DNA of 64,000 bases from Channa striata. Taxonomy: Eukaryota > Chordata > Actinopteri > Anabantiformes > Channidae. Each line of letters opens with the position of its first letter. Within the stretch, counting starts at the first letter, position 1. Where the stretch lies: contig CM065179.1 in NCBI GenBank assembly GCA_033026295.1, positions 19,151,275 through 19,215,274 on the forward strand, read 5' to 3'. Below are positions 12,931 through 23,744 of this stretch, in pieces. The position numbers were made by a program, and so were the translations under genes. The notes below the pieces were generated by a model. It saw nothing but the letters and a program-made list of their open reading frames with translations. It ran no database searches and was not told the DNA's origin.

Positions 12931-13887
12931 TGAAGGTGTTGGTCATATAATTAGGATATCTTCAACAAGTCGATGTATTTTACTTATTCTAGAAGTGAAA
13001 CTTGTATAATGTATCCATTCATTCCACACAGACTGATATATTTCAAGTGTTTTTATTTCAAGTTTGACGATCATAACTGACAACTAATGAAAACCCCAAA
13101 TACAGTATCTCAGAACATTAGAATATTACTTAAGACCAATACAAAGAAAGGGTTTTTCACACTCTAATCAGCTAATTAACTCAAAACACCTGCATAAAGG
13201 CCTTCAAATGGTCTCTCAGTCTAGTTCTGTAGGCTACACAATCATGGGGAAGACTGCTGGTTTGACAGTTGTCCAAAAGACAATTGACACCTTGCACAAG
13301 GAGGGCAAGACACCAAAGGTCATTGTAGAAGAGGCTGGCTGTTCCCAGAGCTGTGTCCAAGCACATTAACAGAGAAGCCAAGCGAAGGAAAAGATGTGGC
13401 AGAAAAAAGTGTACAAGCAATGGCGATCACCGCACCGGGGAGAGAACTGTGAAACCAAACCCATTAAATGTGGGGAAGATTCACAAAGAGTGGACTGCAG
13501 CCGGAGTCAGTGCTTCAAGAACCACTACGCACAGACGTGTGCAAGACGTGAGCTTCAGCTGTCACATTCCTTATGTCAAGCCAGTCTTGAACAGCAGACG
13601 GCGTCAGAAGCGTCTCGTCTGGGCTTTTGTTCTCTGATGAAGGTAAATGTTGCATTTCCTTTGGAAATCAGGGTCCCAGAGTCTGGAGGATGAGAGGGGA
13701 GGCACAGAATCCAATATGTTCTCACATACTGAATTTGGGGATTTCATTACTTGTCAGTTATAATCATCAAACACTTGAAATATATCAGTCTGTGTGGAAT
13801 GAATGTATACAGTTTCACTTCTTGAATGTAATTAGTGAAATACATCAACTTTTTGAAGATATTCTATTTATGTGACCAGCACCTGTA
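12931..13887 (+). mobile_element. Internally deleted Tc1-like transposon with long inverted repeats
   Basis: The ends are long imperfect inverted repeats of about 150 bp or more: the left end (GGTGTTGGTCATATAATTAG near 12936) and the right end (TGTGACCAGCACCTGTA to 13887) share segments such as CATTCATTCCACACAGACTG and its complement. Full-length Tc1-like elements are about 1.6 kb, so this 957-bp copy has lost internal sequence. It carries a degenerate plus-strand transposase (separate entry). Confidence 0.85.
13244..13715 (+). pseudogene. Tc1-like transposase pseudogene
   Basis: The frame opens with ATG GGG AAG ACT, the usual MGKT-type start of fish Tc1 transposases, and continues through a paired-like helix-turn-helix segment (DTLHKEGKTPKV, EEAGCSQS). 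It then shows a stop and frame changes; pieces SKHINREAKRRKRCGRK, GKIHKEWTAAGVSASRTTTH and SFGNQGPRVWR lie in different frames. The catalytic region between the first Asp and the C-terminus is mostly deleted: the copy jumps from the RQKRLVWAF segment to the FSDEG segment and ends soon after GEAQNP. It cannot make an active enzyme. Confidence 0.8.
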
Positions 13888-14530
13888 TGTCTGTATTTTA
13901 GCTGAATGGAAATTTCCACCAAACTCATTTAGTTTCTTTTTATTGTTCTACTTTTTACTTTAGCATTCTCAGCATTCAGCTTTACTGAGTTCGAAAAATT
14001 CAGAAATGAAAAAGATTCAGATTTAAATGAAATGTCTTTCTTCTTTTATTTTTTGTACTGAAGAAGAAATACAGTGCACATGCTGTGCTGCCATATTGAG
14101 TGTCTGAAGGGGACCAGTATAGATGTTCATTGAAGGTCCTTCAAATCATAGACAGGTGAATGCAAGAAGAAATGCACACAGAAATTGATTAAGAAAACTT
14201 TTTTAGGAAATCTCTTTTTTACAGTAATTCTTCAGGTCATCTCAAAAACATGCAGGTTCAGAAAACAAATCAGTGTTTGTTATCTTTAGTAAATGCACAG
14301 TAGGAAACTGGGAGATTGATCTATACTGTATTCTGTTGTCTGCGTAGTGACTGACTAAAGGCTTGTTAAACTTTGACCACAGGTTTTGTTGTCTGAGGAA
14401 AAAAGAGGATTTTAACAAACTGTTTGAATTTGGGAAGTGAACTTCTGTTTCAGCCTGAACTGATTTGAAAGTGTGACCTCAGAGTGGACAGAAGTGTTAA
14501 AGCAAATTAGAAAAACAGTTTAAAACTAAA
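13888..14530. repeat. Dispersed repeat copy A, right part
   Basis: After the Tc1 element, segments related to 34560-34860 resume: GTAGTGACTGA at about 14346, the TTTGACCACAGGTTTTGTTG block, and GTGACCTCAGAGTGGA near 14475 (compare GTGACTTCGGAGTGGA at 34829). Together with the left part this suggests one old repeat interrupted by the Tc1 insertion. Confidence 0.4.
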
Positions 14531-15114
14531 CGCAAACACATGTTCAAGCTGACAGATATAATTCACAAAATTATGAAACCCTAAGATATATGTTTGTACG
14601 TACGCAGATTGTTGAGTCGATGATCAGTCCTTACCCACGTCTGCGAGTCTGGATCAAAGAAAGGGGAATATGTGTGGGCGTTTATGAGAGAAACATAAAA
14701 ATGAATTCAGTGAGAGTGTGTGTCAGGGTTGTGAACGTGTTTAGCTTTAGCTTAGTTCATTTCCTGCTGCAGACCACCAGGTCCTGCAGCATGTGACTTT
14801 GTGCACTCCACAAATGAACCTGCACACAACCAGTAACCACCGCTGACTAACGCTTCTTCTGCTCTGAAATGCCTCTTCATTTTTGCTCCCTCTCTCGGTT
14901 CAGGCCTTTGTCATTCTCTGCTCATTAAGATAATGTCCCCTCTGCCAAGCTGCTAGTTTATCTTTGCCAGTTGTTTTTGCTCATGTTTTTGAGGAGCCCA
15001 AAGTTCGGAGGCCATGCTTTACCAAGCACCTCTTCAAAAACACATGAAACATATACCTCACAAAAATGACCTTTTTTTCACTCCCGCTCAAAGATTCACC
15101 CACACTTTCACTTC
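14531..15114. other. Non-coding stretch, no gene seen
   Basis: No reading frame, repeat boundary or motif cluster was recognised. Confidence 0.5.
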
Positions 15115-15370
15115 CACACACACACACACACACACACATGTTTGTACACACATACTTGTGAGGACACCCCTTGACATGATGCAATCCATAGCCCCTTACC
15201 CTAACCAAAACCTAACTCTAACCCTAACCCGAAAACCCAGTCTTGACCCACAAACATCCCTTTTTGAGGGTCAAAAATAGTGATGTCCTCACTTTACAAA
15301 ATGTCCTCACTCTGTTGTTAAAAAACTAAACCTTGGTCCTCACTAAGTAGTATCTACAGGAACACACACA
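15115..15370. repeat. Teleost repeat with CCCTAA-like core, copy 1, next to (CA)n
   Basis: A (CA)n run at 15115-15138 precedes the block TTGTGAGGACACC, a short interstitial CCTAACCCTAACCC stretch (about 15195-15235), then ATGTCCTCACTCTGTTG and a TCCTCACTAAGTAGTATCTACAGG tail. The same series of blocks occurs at 56741-57013, so this is an interspersed repeat rather than telomere DNA. Confidence 0.75.
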
Positions 15371-17200
15371 CAAACAAATCACTTTCAGGGTCCCCTGGTA
15401 GTCACAACCTCCATAATATTACTGGCAAAAATATAAGAATTTCATGCATCGGCCTACAATTGGAAAACAACTGAATCAGGTAGAATACAGTAGAAAATAC
15501 AAAATACTGTATCACTACTTTTCTTCTAAATTAGATGTTAACACTACAGAATGCATGCTTTCTCACTGTAATGGCAGTGAGATTAAAAAAAGTGGTTTTC
15601 ATTTAAGACAGTGAGACATTTTCTGCTGCAAAGGTGTCCAGAGGGAGTATCTAGCGCTACATAAAAATGCTAATGCATTTAAAAAACCTTTATTGCTAAT
15701 CTTTGAGACTTTAATCACCATCAAAGCCCGATCCCCCTCCTATTTACTTTTTTTGGTAATTTTTGTAGTTTTTTGTAATAAATGTAATAGTGATTCAAAT
15801 AGGTAAACTGGCATTTAAAGTGTTAAAGTCTTGCAAATAATTTAACCTTTAGCAGTTTTGAGCAGTACTGAAGTTGTTTAAGTGATTTAGGAAAACAGCG
15901 AAATCTGTATGTATGCTGATTTTATAGCATATTTTTGTGTGTGTATATTTTTACCATGGAGGTGTCCAGAGGCTAAGACATGGAATCAAAGAAAGGCAAG
16001 AGATAAGACACTGGATTTCAAAAATTTTACTAAAAAGAAAAGTTCCTGCAGAACATCATGCTTAAAGCTGCTACACAGCCAAAATGATCACCAAATAAAA
16101 AAAAAGCAAAAAAATGTCTGAAGTGTGCCTGAGGTTTAAAGACTAGATATGTTTTAAGTGAACCAATGTAGTATTGGATTAATTGGGGCATTTTTATTTT
16201 ACTGAGAGGCTTTACATGGCATATGCATGTGTTTTTGCTGTCGTTGCTTTGCAGCTCATAAAATGTAGTTTATTGAATTTGTGATAGATGGAGCTAGAGA
16301 CAAGGTAAAGATCAGGGCCATGTGACTCAGGATCCTCTTTGCCATTTGAGTCATACAGAATCATATGCGGCTCACTGCCAGCTGAGGGACTCACACACAT
16401 AAACTGTGTACATAGATACTGGGATATATTGTGATTATTGAGCATCTGACCTGGCATTAAAACGCTGCAGTGACAGCCTCACTGGCATCAGTGAGGGTCG
16501 GCACTGAGGTGGACGGCAAGGGCTAAATCACAGTCGGCGTTTATGTTCATACCAAACGTATTAGGAGTGTTGACATCCTGCTCTGTGCAGGCCAATCAAG
16601 TCTTCTCACAGTAATTTAGAAACAACTCTCTGTGTAGAATTAAAGTGCCCAACGCTTTGTTTTTAGCAGCGTTATCTTACAGTATTTTCACTTACTGTAT
16701 CATCTTTCTTCATCTTTTTTCATTTCTGCTTTTTTCGCTGGCTTGTTTAGGCTGGTTGGAAATGGGCAGTGTCGTGTTCTTTAGAACACAATTCAGGGTC
16801 TGGGCAACATTTGAATGACAGTTGGTGGCTCGTTTAGTCACTGTGAATAAAATAAAAAAATACACCCACATATTTGCAGGAGAGCAGATTATCTGTATTT
16901 TTTAATGTTAAAGTTGTAAAAATATTATCAGTTTTTCTTTACTTTGATATGTATTTCATTATGAGGTCTATCCCACTACAAAACCACAATACACAAATAT
17001 ATATGTACCACACCTATGATGTGACAAAACAACTAAAACTAAACGAAACAAAAAAAGAAATTTTAAGGCTCCCTAAAAGAATACTCACATTCACATTACA
17101 ATGAAAGCAATGAGTAACTACACAGTATTGCAAATATCTTCTAAATATTGCAAATATTTATACTGGCAAATTATTTTGGCATTAAAATTTATTATGGCAA
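15371..17200. other. Non-coding stretch, no gene seen
   Basis: A+T-rich; frames of up to 81 codons occur on both strands but none has splice sites or recognisable content. Confidence 0.5.
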
Positions 17201-17219
17201 ATTAATAATAATAATAATA

Positions 17220-17252
<33 letters not shown>

Positions 17253-17290
17253 TATATATATATACACATATACACATATACACATATAAA
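17201..17290. repeat. (ATA)n/(TA)n microsatellite with CA interruptions
   Basis: A run of ATA units passes into alternating TA, interrupted by short CACA blocks. Confidence 0.9.
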
Positions 17291-18082
17291 GAAGTATAAA
17301 AGTAACACTAGGTGCTAAACCACGTCCCCTGCGACTATTGCTCCGCCATCTGTCTGGAGCGTTTTGAAGTAAGGCTGATGGAGAGGCCTCCAGCTGAATT
17401 TGAGGTTGGAGTTCAATAGTACATGAGGGCAGGTTGATGTTGTTTCAGGACAGAGTAAAAAATGATAATCTCCCCTTTAAATGAACATTTTATACACTTG
17501 CTTGCGGCCATCTTTGGAGAATTTGCAACATTTTGTCTTCTGTATGTTGGTATGGGATGCACCCTCGTGTTTTCTGAGGACACTGTACTGCCTCTCATAT
17601 TCATCTCAGCCATATCTCACTGGCTATGTGGTTGGGATGGGTGGGGCAGGCTACTAAACACTCTTCTCTCCTGTTGCATGTTCCCTGAACTTTAAATGTG
17701 CTTATGCTTTATTATTATTCCATTTATCGAGGTTTGTGGCCTTGTGTCTAAAACTAGGCAAACGCTTCCTGTGTGCTATTCTGCTGAACAGTTCAGACTT
17801 GTGCAGACTATGCTTGACTGTTGTGTCACTTTTTTACTGTTTCCCCCTTTAAGTCATTTTCAGCTTCTCTGTTGTTTGGATTCTTGTACAACTCTCAACC
17901 AACTCTCAAAGTTTCCTAGTGCCTCTTTCAGTTATTAAAGAATAAAATAAAATATTTTTATATTCCTCTCCAGCCTTATGAAGGTTTATCATATTGATTT
18001 TGATAATGCAAACAACGTGCAATTGTGTTTTCACCAGTAAATTTGTGGCTTCATCTTATTCCATTTTTACCCATTTACTCAT
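17291..18082. other. Non-coding stretch, no gene seen
   Basis: Frames of up to 80 codons at 17462-17938 on the plus strand run together but lack splice context and homology that I recognise. Confidence 0.4.
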
Positions 18083-19581
18083 CACAACACTGAACGTTTA
18101 AAGTGATAACACCCTCTGAGTTTCTCACTTAAACTTCTGGTTCATCTAAAAGTGGGATGTTTCCATTGTCATTTGACTCATAACCACAGAAATCACAAAT
18201 GCCCCAAAACCCCTCGAATCGGGATCATTAGACCAATGTCATTCATGTGCACACAGACGTGGGGGAAATTGTTGGGACCCTTCCGTTAAAGAAAGCAAAA
18301 AACACAATGTTCACTGAAATAACTTGAAAGTAATAATCAAAAATGTACTAAAAATTGATTAACAAAAATCTGTGTTTTGGGGATTATTACTCAGACCAAG
18401 CTTTCTGACACTGAGCAGCACATGTCGCTACAGAAGGCCGTGATAGTCATGAGATTTCATTGCACCCTGTACAGATTCAGGAGACCCTGGGCCAGATGCA
18501 GCTTAACAGGCCCACAGCTAAACCCAGCCTCTGTTCTTTTCTTTTGTATGCTTCATTTTTGCGTCTGTGAACATAGAGCTGAGGTGACTTGCCAAAAAGT
18601 TCCAGTTTTGTCTCATCTGTCCAAAGGACATTCTCCCAGAAATTTTGTGACTTAATTTGATATGGAATTTGTTCCAGCCTCTCTTTTTTACTGATGGCTT
18701 TCAACAGTGAAGTCCTCTTTACCTTCGAGTTCACCTCTGATCTCTCTGAAATTGTTCTTGACTCTTCAGTTACCATTAGTATTTTCTGTCTCTTCAATTT
18801 GTCGTCAGTTTTTTTCTTGCGGTCATGTCCTGGGAGGGTGGCTACAGTTCAATGGGCCTTAAACGTCTGAATAACATGTGCAACTGTCACAGGAACAACG
18901 AGCTGCTTGGGGATGGTCTTATACCCTTTATGTTGAACATGTTTTGTTCTTTCTGACCTCCTGAGACAACTCTCTCCATAGCTTCCTGTAGTCCATGTTC
19001 AGTGTGGCACACACCATGATACCAAACAGCACAGTGGCACAGCACTTTTCACCCTCTACACAGGCAGACTGACAGATTACATATGATTCATTTCAAAGAC
19101 ACATGTGATGCTTATTGCAGGACACACGTTAACATGTCCCTATGGTCAAATTATTATTATCACAATATATATTATATAATTATTATCTTATCTAGGGGCA
19201 CCATCATTTTTGTACAGGCCAGTGTCATTAGTTTGTTTTGTAAAAATGGTCTGTTTCAACCACAATTCAAAAGCAATTTCAGATTTTCATTAATAAATGT
19301 TGAGTACATTTTTATTTTTTATTGCTTTTATCAGTTTCAAGTTATTTCAGTGACCATTGTGTTTTTTGCTTTCTGTGATGGAGGGGTCCCAACAATTTTA
19401 TCCACGTCTGTTTACACATGAATGACATTGGTCTAATGATCCCGATTCGAGGAGTTTGGGGGTATTTCTGATTTCCGCAGTTATGAGTCAAATGACAATG
19501 GAAACATCCCACTTTTAGATCAACCAGAAGTTTAAATGAGAAACTCAGAGGGGGTTATCACTTTAAACTTTCAGTGTTGTG
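18083..19581 (-). mobile_element. Tc1-like transposon, nearly full length, long inverted repeats
   Basis: The left end (CACAACACTGAACGTTTAAA from 18083) and the right end (ending CAGTGTTGTG at 19581) are inverted copies that stay similar for about 200 bp. Inner parts include GACATTGGTCTAATGATCCC at 19425 and its complement near 18222. The total length of about 1.5 kb and the transposase between the repeats fit a Tc1-like element with IR/DR-type ends. The transposase runs on the minus strand and is broken. Confidence 0.85.
18430..18945 (-). pseudogene. Tc1-like transposase pseudogene
   Basis: On the minus strand the frame shows the first helix-turn-helix remnant (IPKQLVVPVTVAHVIQ), an in-frame stop, the linker TVATLPGHDRKKK typical of Tc1 transposases, the second DNA-binding region (KRTSLLKAISKKERLE) and the catalytic start NFWENVLWTDETKLELFG, where the Asp of WTDE is the first acidic catalytic residue. 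The rest of the catalytic core is missing or out of frame. The element is non-functional. Confidence 0.8.
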
Positions 19582-19811
19582 TTTTTTGGAACCAGAAGCC
19601 ACAAGTTTACTGATTGTAAACATGATTGCAGACAAGCTGTTGGTAGATTAAATTATCTTTAGTATGCTTCCTCCGCATGTGCGGTTAGAGAGATAATTTT
19701 GCATCTTGAAACAGGGCACAGAAACTGAGTTGTGTGCTGAAGGTCCACTGTAGGCAACAAACAGAAAATGAGATAAAGATGACTTACATTCTAACCCTTA
19801 CACTACACCTA

Positions 19812-20645
19812 CAGTCGTTTCATAAGGTATTTGCCTTCATTTTTTGTTTTCCACATCAGTGTGCGTGCAGTAGCCCATTATGCCAATTACTTGTTAAAAC
19901 CAAAAACTGAAATCACTCTTAGGCAACGTTATTCACACCTTTTGCTATGTCACTTGAAATCAACATCAGGTGTATCCTGTTTTTGTGAAGATTGATGTTC
20001 ATAAGAAAATTAACTTAACAGAGATGGATGAGAATGACACAATTCACACTGCATGTGATAAACCGAGCCATGGAAATCATTAAACTCTCAGTAGACCTTC
20101 ACATCAACATTATGTTGTTAGGAGTAGACGGAGACAATAGCATGAAACAATGTCTAAACCTTCCCGCCAGCACCAACGTGAAATGGAAAAAGTCTGAAAC
20201 CATCAGGGCAGCTCCAAGTCTTAGGCCAATCTGAGTAACCAGACAAAACAACTGGTATCAGGAGGAGACCAGGAGTCCACGGGTTCCTCCAATAAAGCTT
20301 TGGAGGACAAACATCTCAGCAACTCCATCAGTCAAACCTTTATTGTCAAGCGCTGAGATGGAAGCAACTGGCTGTTCACGTTAAAGGACGCTGGGAGCAG
20401 GAAGATTCTCTTTGTGCAGAACTGCTCCAAAAATCAAATTATGTATTGTTATAATTTTATTATTCTATACAATGAATCATGGTGGTGACAACATTCTGCT
20501 ATGAGGGTTCCCAATAGTGGGAGCAAGGAAGCTGCTCCGAACAGAGTTTTTAATACCTGCTTTTAAGAAGGACAATGAGCTGAACAACCAGGGAAGACTG
20601 GACTGACGTCAGGACTGAGTGGATTAAAATCGAGACTTAAACCCC
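19812..20645 (+). mobile_element. Strongly degraded Tc1-like element
   Basis: The start (CTACAGTCGTTTCATAAGGT) is like the ends of fish Tc1 elements of the CAGT..TTCAGAAAGTATTC type. Further on, scattered segments match the usual transposase order: a piece equivalent to the GGACAACCATCTC region (here GGACAAACATCTCAGCAACT), then the GGTGGTG.CA.CAT.CTG region near 20480 and a GACAATGAGCTGAACAA region. Many indels leave no long frame. No clear right-hand inverted repeat was found. Confidence 0.55.
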
Positions 20646-20659
20646 ACAGAAGATCTCGA

Positions 20660-20760
20660 GAACTCCTGCTCTGCTTGTTTTCCAACTTACCCTGCATTAC
20701 CCACTGCTTCAGTCAGGTGTGTTCAGTCCATCAGAAGCTGATTCGTGCAGTCAGAAATGG
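20660..20760. repeat. Short interspersed repeat, copy 1
   Basis: The block CTGCTTGTTTTCCAACTTACC through TACCCACTGCTTCAGTCAGGTGTGTT matches the segment at 28433-28600 with few differences over about 60 bases. The class is not known to me; it may be an end of a DNA transposon. Confidence 0.5.
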
Positions 20761-21612
20761 GTAGTTTAGTGTTCAGCGGGAAAACAAGTAGAGCGCGGCT
20801 CTTTCTAAAAGAAACCCTAATTTCAGTTTTGTTTTCAGTAATCTATTCGCATTGGGAACAGATTATTAGGAAGATTTTTTTTTTCATTTTTGTTGAAATT
20901 TGCAACAGGTCTGAGATTCTTTGTGGTTTAATCATAAATAGCTGCAATATAGAAGTTTCCTTTTAAAGCTCTTTTTTTTACTGCCTCACGTTGTTGAAAG
21001 AAAAACTAATATAAATGAGCTCAGAAGTTTGCGTGTGGATAAAAGGAAGCAGAAACTCTTTCTTCGACCAAAAATCGTCTTGCACACATGCAAGACCCTT
21101 GTGATATTCACACAGGAAGGAAACTCACGTCAGACCTGCCACGGTTTAGTCCCCTCATCTGTGCCCAGCCCGCACATCTTCTTGCACTTCACATACATGT
21201 GTGTTTGTGGTGTACTGAAAAAGAACAGCGCAGTAAGGGTGTTAAACTGAAAAAAGGAAAAAGAGGTCGTGCAGCAGTGTGAGCATACTGCACGGTGGCT
21301 AAGCTCTGTACCTCCGCGTATACCAGGAAAAGTAACTTCTTAGCTGCTTTGGAGATTTTTATTATGGCAGGTTTTCAAAATAAAAACCCACCTCTCTGCT
21401 GGAGATTGCTGCTGCACCCTCTGTGGAATATATGGTAATCAAGTTGATAATCAGAGGCAAAGCCTGAGTTGGTGTCTATCTAAATACTTTCCAGTGGTCA
21501 TGAGCCGTGTGGGTGTGGGTGTTCCAACATGAAACAAGATTTTAAATAAGTAACATGTCACTGATTAAACAATAACTCCATTATTTGACCAAATAGACAT
21601 TCATATTTATCT
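20761..21612. other. Non-coding stretch downstream of faslg
   Basis: No gene seen. Short plus-strand frames near 21029-21282 are not supported. Confidence 0.45.
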
Positions 21613-21613
21613 C

Positions 21614-21619
21614 TTTATT
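21614..21619 (-). terminator. Candidate polyadenylation signal of faslg
   Basis: AATAAA on the minus strand, about 390 bases after the faslg stop codon, inside an A+T-rich stretch with AUUUA-like elements. It is the first canonical signal that I see downstream; use of it is inference. Confidence 0.4.
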
Positions 21620-22006
21620 TATGCCACAACAAAAATAAAACCAGATTTTATGATCACAAATGACTATGTTGCAATAAATATATTAACAATTGCTACAATT
21701 CAATAAGCATCTTAGTGTTGACTGACTCTCTCATCATTTATAAAAGGCAGACTATTTGCTTCAAAAAAACACTAACGTTAAAGCTACCAATTTTCCCCTG
21801 AGTTTTAATGCAACAGTCCCATTATATATTTCAGTGCACTTACTTATTACATGTGATGAGTGGCACATTCAACACAAGAATAATTTGGGTACTATGATGA
21901 GTAAGATTTTCTCTTGCCTGAGTTGTTTACATTCATTTGCTGGAGTAGAGCTAAACTAAGCTGTGTGAGCCAGGACTAAAACACCAAGCCCGTCACCCTA
22001 AGCGCT

Positions 22007-23692
22007 TCAGATCTTGTAGAGACCAAAGAAATTGGCATAATGTGCATGACTAAGATAATAAGGATGTGATACATTCACATAAACTTTGTCATTTTTCTCC
22101 AGCTTCAGGGTGGAGCCGAGGAAGCTCTCTGTGGTCCAGGGGTGATGTGACTGCTGAGCACAGAAACCTGCTCTGTGGGCCTCCATTAGGGTCAAAAACG
22201 AGGGGTGACCTGCCCTCTTGACAAACACAGAGTGCACAAATGCGGAAGTGGCTGAGCAGAGTTTAAAGATCAACTCCACTCGCGAGTAAATGTGGTAAAG
22301 TCCGCTCGCGTTGACCTGCAGACCGCCATCTTCAACCTGGTAAATCACTGCTCCGGATACAAATGCTCGACCTGCTTTGGGCTCCCATCGTAAAGTCTTA
22401 GAAAATGGCTCTTTTTCAATTCGCCCTGCAAAACGTGACATGTGGTGTTACCAAATATGCAGGTTTCAAAAGAATTCACAGTGTATAGCTTGAATTTCAA
22501 TTAAAAAAAAAACATTACCTATCACATGTGCTGCAGTTTTTGTGTCTTTCTCCTTGTCATTTAAACGAGGTTCATAGACACCTGGAACAAATTCTCACAT
22601 TAGAGTCAAACTTTATTTGACAACATTATCACTTTTTTATAATGGGGTTGTTCATGTGTAATAACATGTTCATAATTACCTATTTGCTTCTCAGGTGTAT
22701 TAAACTCTGTCACTGGTTTATCATTAGACTGAAATGAAAGAGAGACAGATACATCTCAATACCACATCACACAGACAATTGTGCATCATGGTTTTTTCTA
22801 AGTTTTCTCTGAGCACGATTTAAAGAGGATTTCCTGTCACACTGGACTGGTGGCCACAGATGGAACATAAATGTCAAATGTCTGTGGTATATTAACTTTT
22901 CAAATGAGGGCAAGCCTAAATGAATTATTAATCTTTGTAGCTGTGTGTCAACTTTCCAGCCATGTTTTCCACACTCCCACCTTACACCTCTCTATCACAC
23001 CCTCTCATGCTTCCCTCAAGGTGAGAGAAGTCACACCTTTTAAATTTCTGCAGCCCCCATTAGGATCCAACTCCTGTGATTAATCCTTTCATTGCCCAGC
23101 AGTTAGTTCCCTTACTTAGCAAGGTATCACTACTTTAAATACTTATTTTTGTCATCCCGACATGTCATTTTCTAAGTAATTTGTGTTGCTTTGTATTCTC
23201 TAATTGACACTGTGCTGCTGAACCTGAAACTAAATTATCTAAATTAAGTATGTTATCTTCTATACAATGCTGCCACGTTATCACATCCCTGCTGCTTCTT
23301 TAAATCTCTTGAAAACAATTTACTTTCCTACAATGTGGCAGTTGTCATTAGCTTAGCATTAGTAGTAAGGACTGTCACCTCTATGGCTTGTTTCACACCT
23401 AGTGGCTTCTTACCTCTTTCATCTCTCTCAGTTCTGTCTGCAGGTTGTAAATCTGGTAGGCTTCAAATCCCAAGGACAAAAACACAAGTAGGAACAGCAA
23501 CAGCACAATGAAGGCCAGACAGGGGCTGACTCCCATGAAGCCCCGATTCTTCCTTTGAATCCTTGCCCTCTCCTGGGCTGGCGGGAAAGGCCAGCAGGGT
23601 ACGAGTGTCGGTGGTTGACCAGGGTTCTGCATTCCTCCACCTCCATCCACAAGGTACACCTGAGGCAACGGGTAGCACTGGTCACCGCTCAT
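22007..23692 (-). CDS. faslg: Fas ligand (TNF superfamily member 6)
   Basis: Four coding exons on the minus strand: 23414-23692, 22680-22728, 22519-22581 and 22007-22425, all with GT-AG introns and matching phases (0, 1, 1); the product is 269 residues. It is a type II membrane death ligand that binds Fas and triggers caspase-8-dependent apoptosis. The N-terminus (CYPLPQVYLVD) matches the start of mammalian FasL. A membrane segment lies at about residues 55-75, followed by a short stalk coiled region (YNLQTELREMKE). The TNF homology domain fills about residues 131-269 and ends in FFGLYKI, as in FasL. Two Cys (KLCSA, GFCAQ) sit where the FasL disulfide is expected, and two N-glycosylation sites (NAS, NVS) match known positions. 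The long polyproline SH3-binding run of mammalian FasL is reduced to scattered prolines. An upstream in-frame ATG at 23743 would add 17 residues; the chosen start fits the family. Confidence 0.93.
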
Positions 23693-23744
23693 AGTGCAGG
23701 TTTTACTGTGAGACAAACTGTGTTCATCTGTCTGCCTCTGCATG

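Noticed and set aside
13181..13693. Minus-strand 79-codon and overlapping plus-strand frames as genes
   Set aside because: They lie inside the Tc1-like transposase pseudogene or opposite it.
15180..15240. Telomere or chromosome end
   Set aside because: Only a few CCTAACCC units occur, embedded in a repeat that has a second copy at 56.8 kb.
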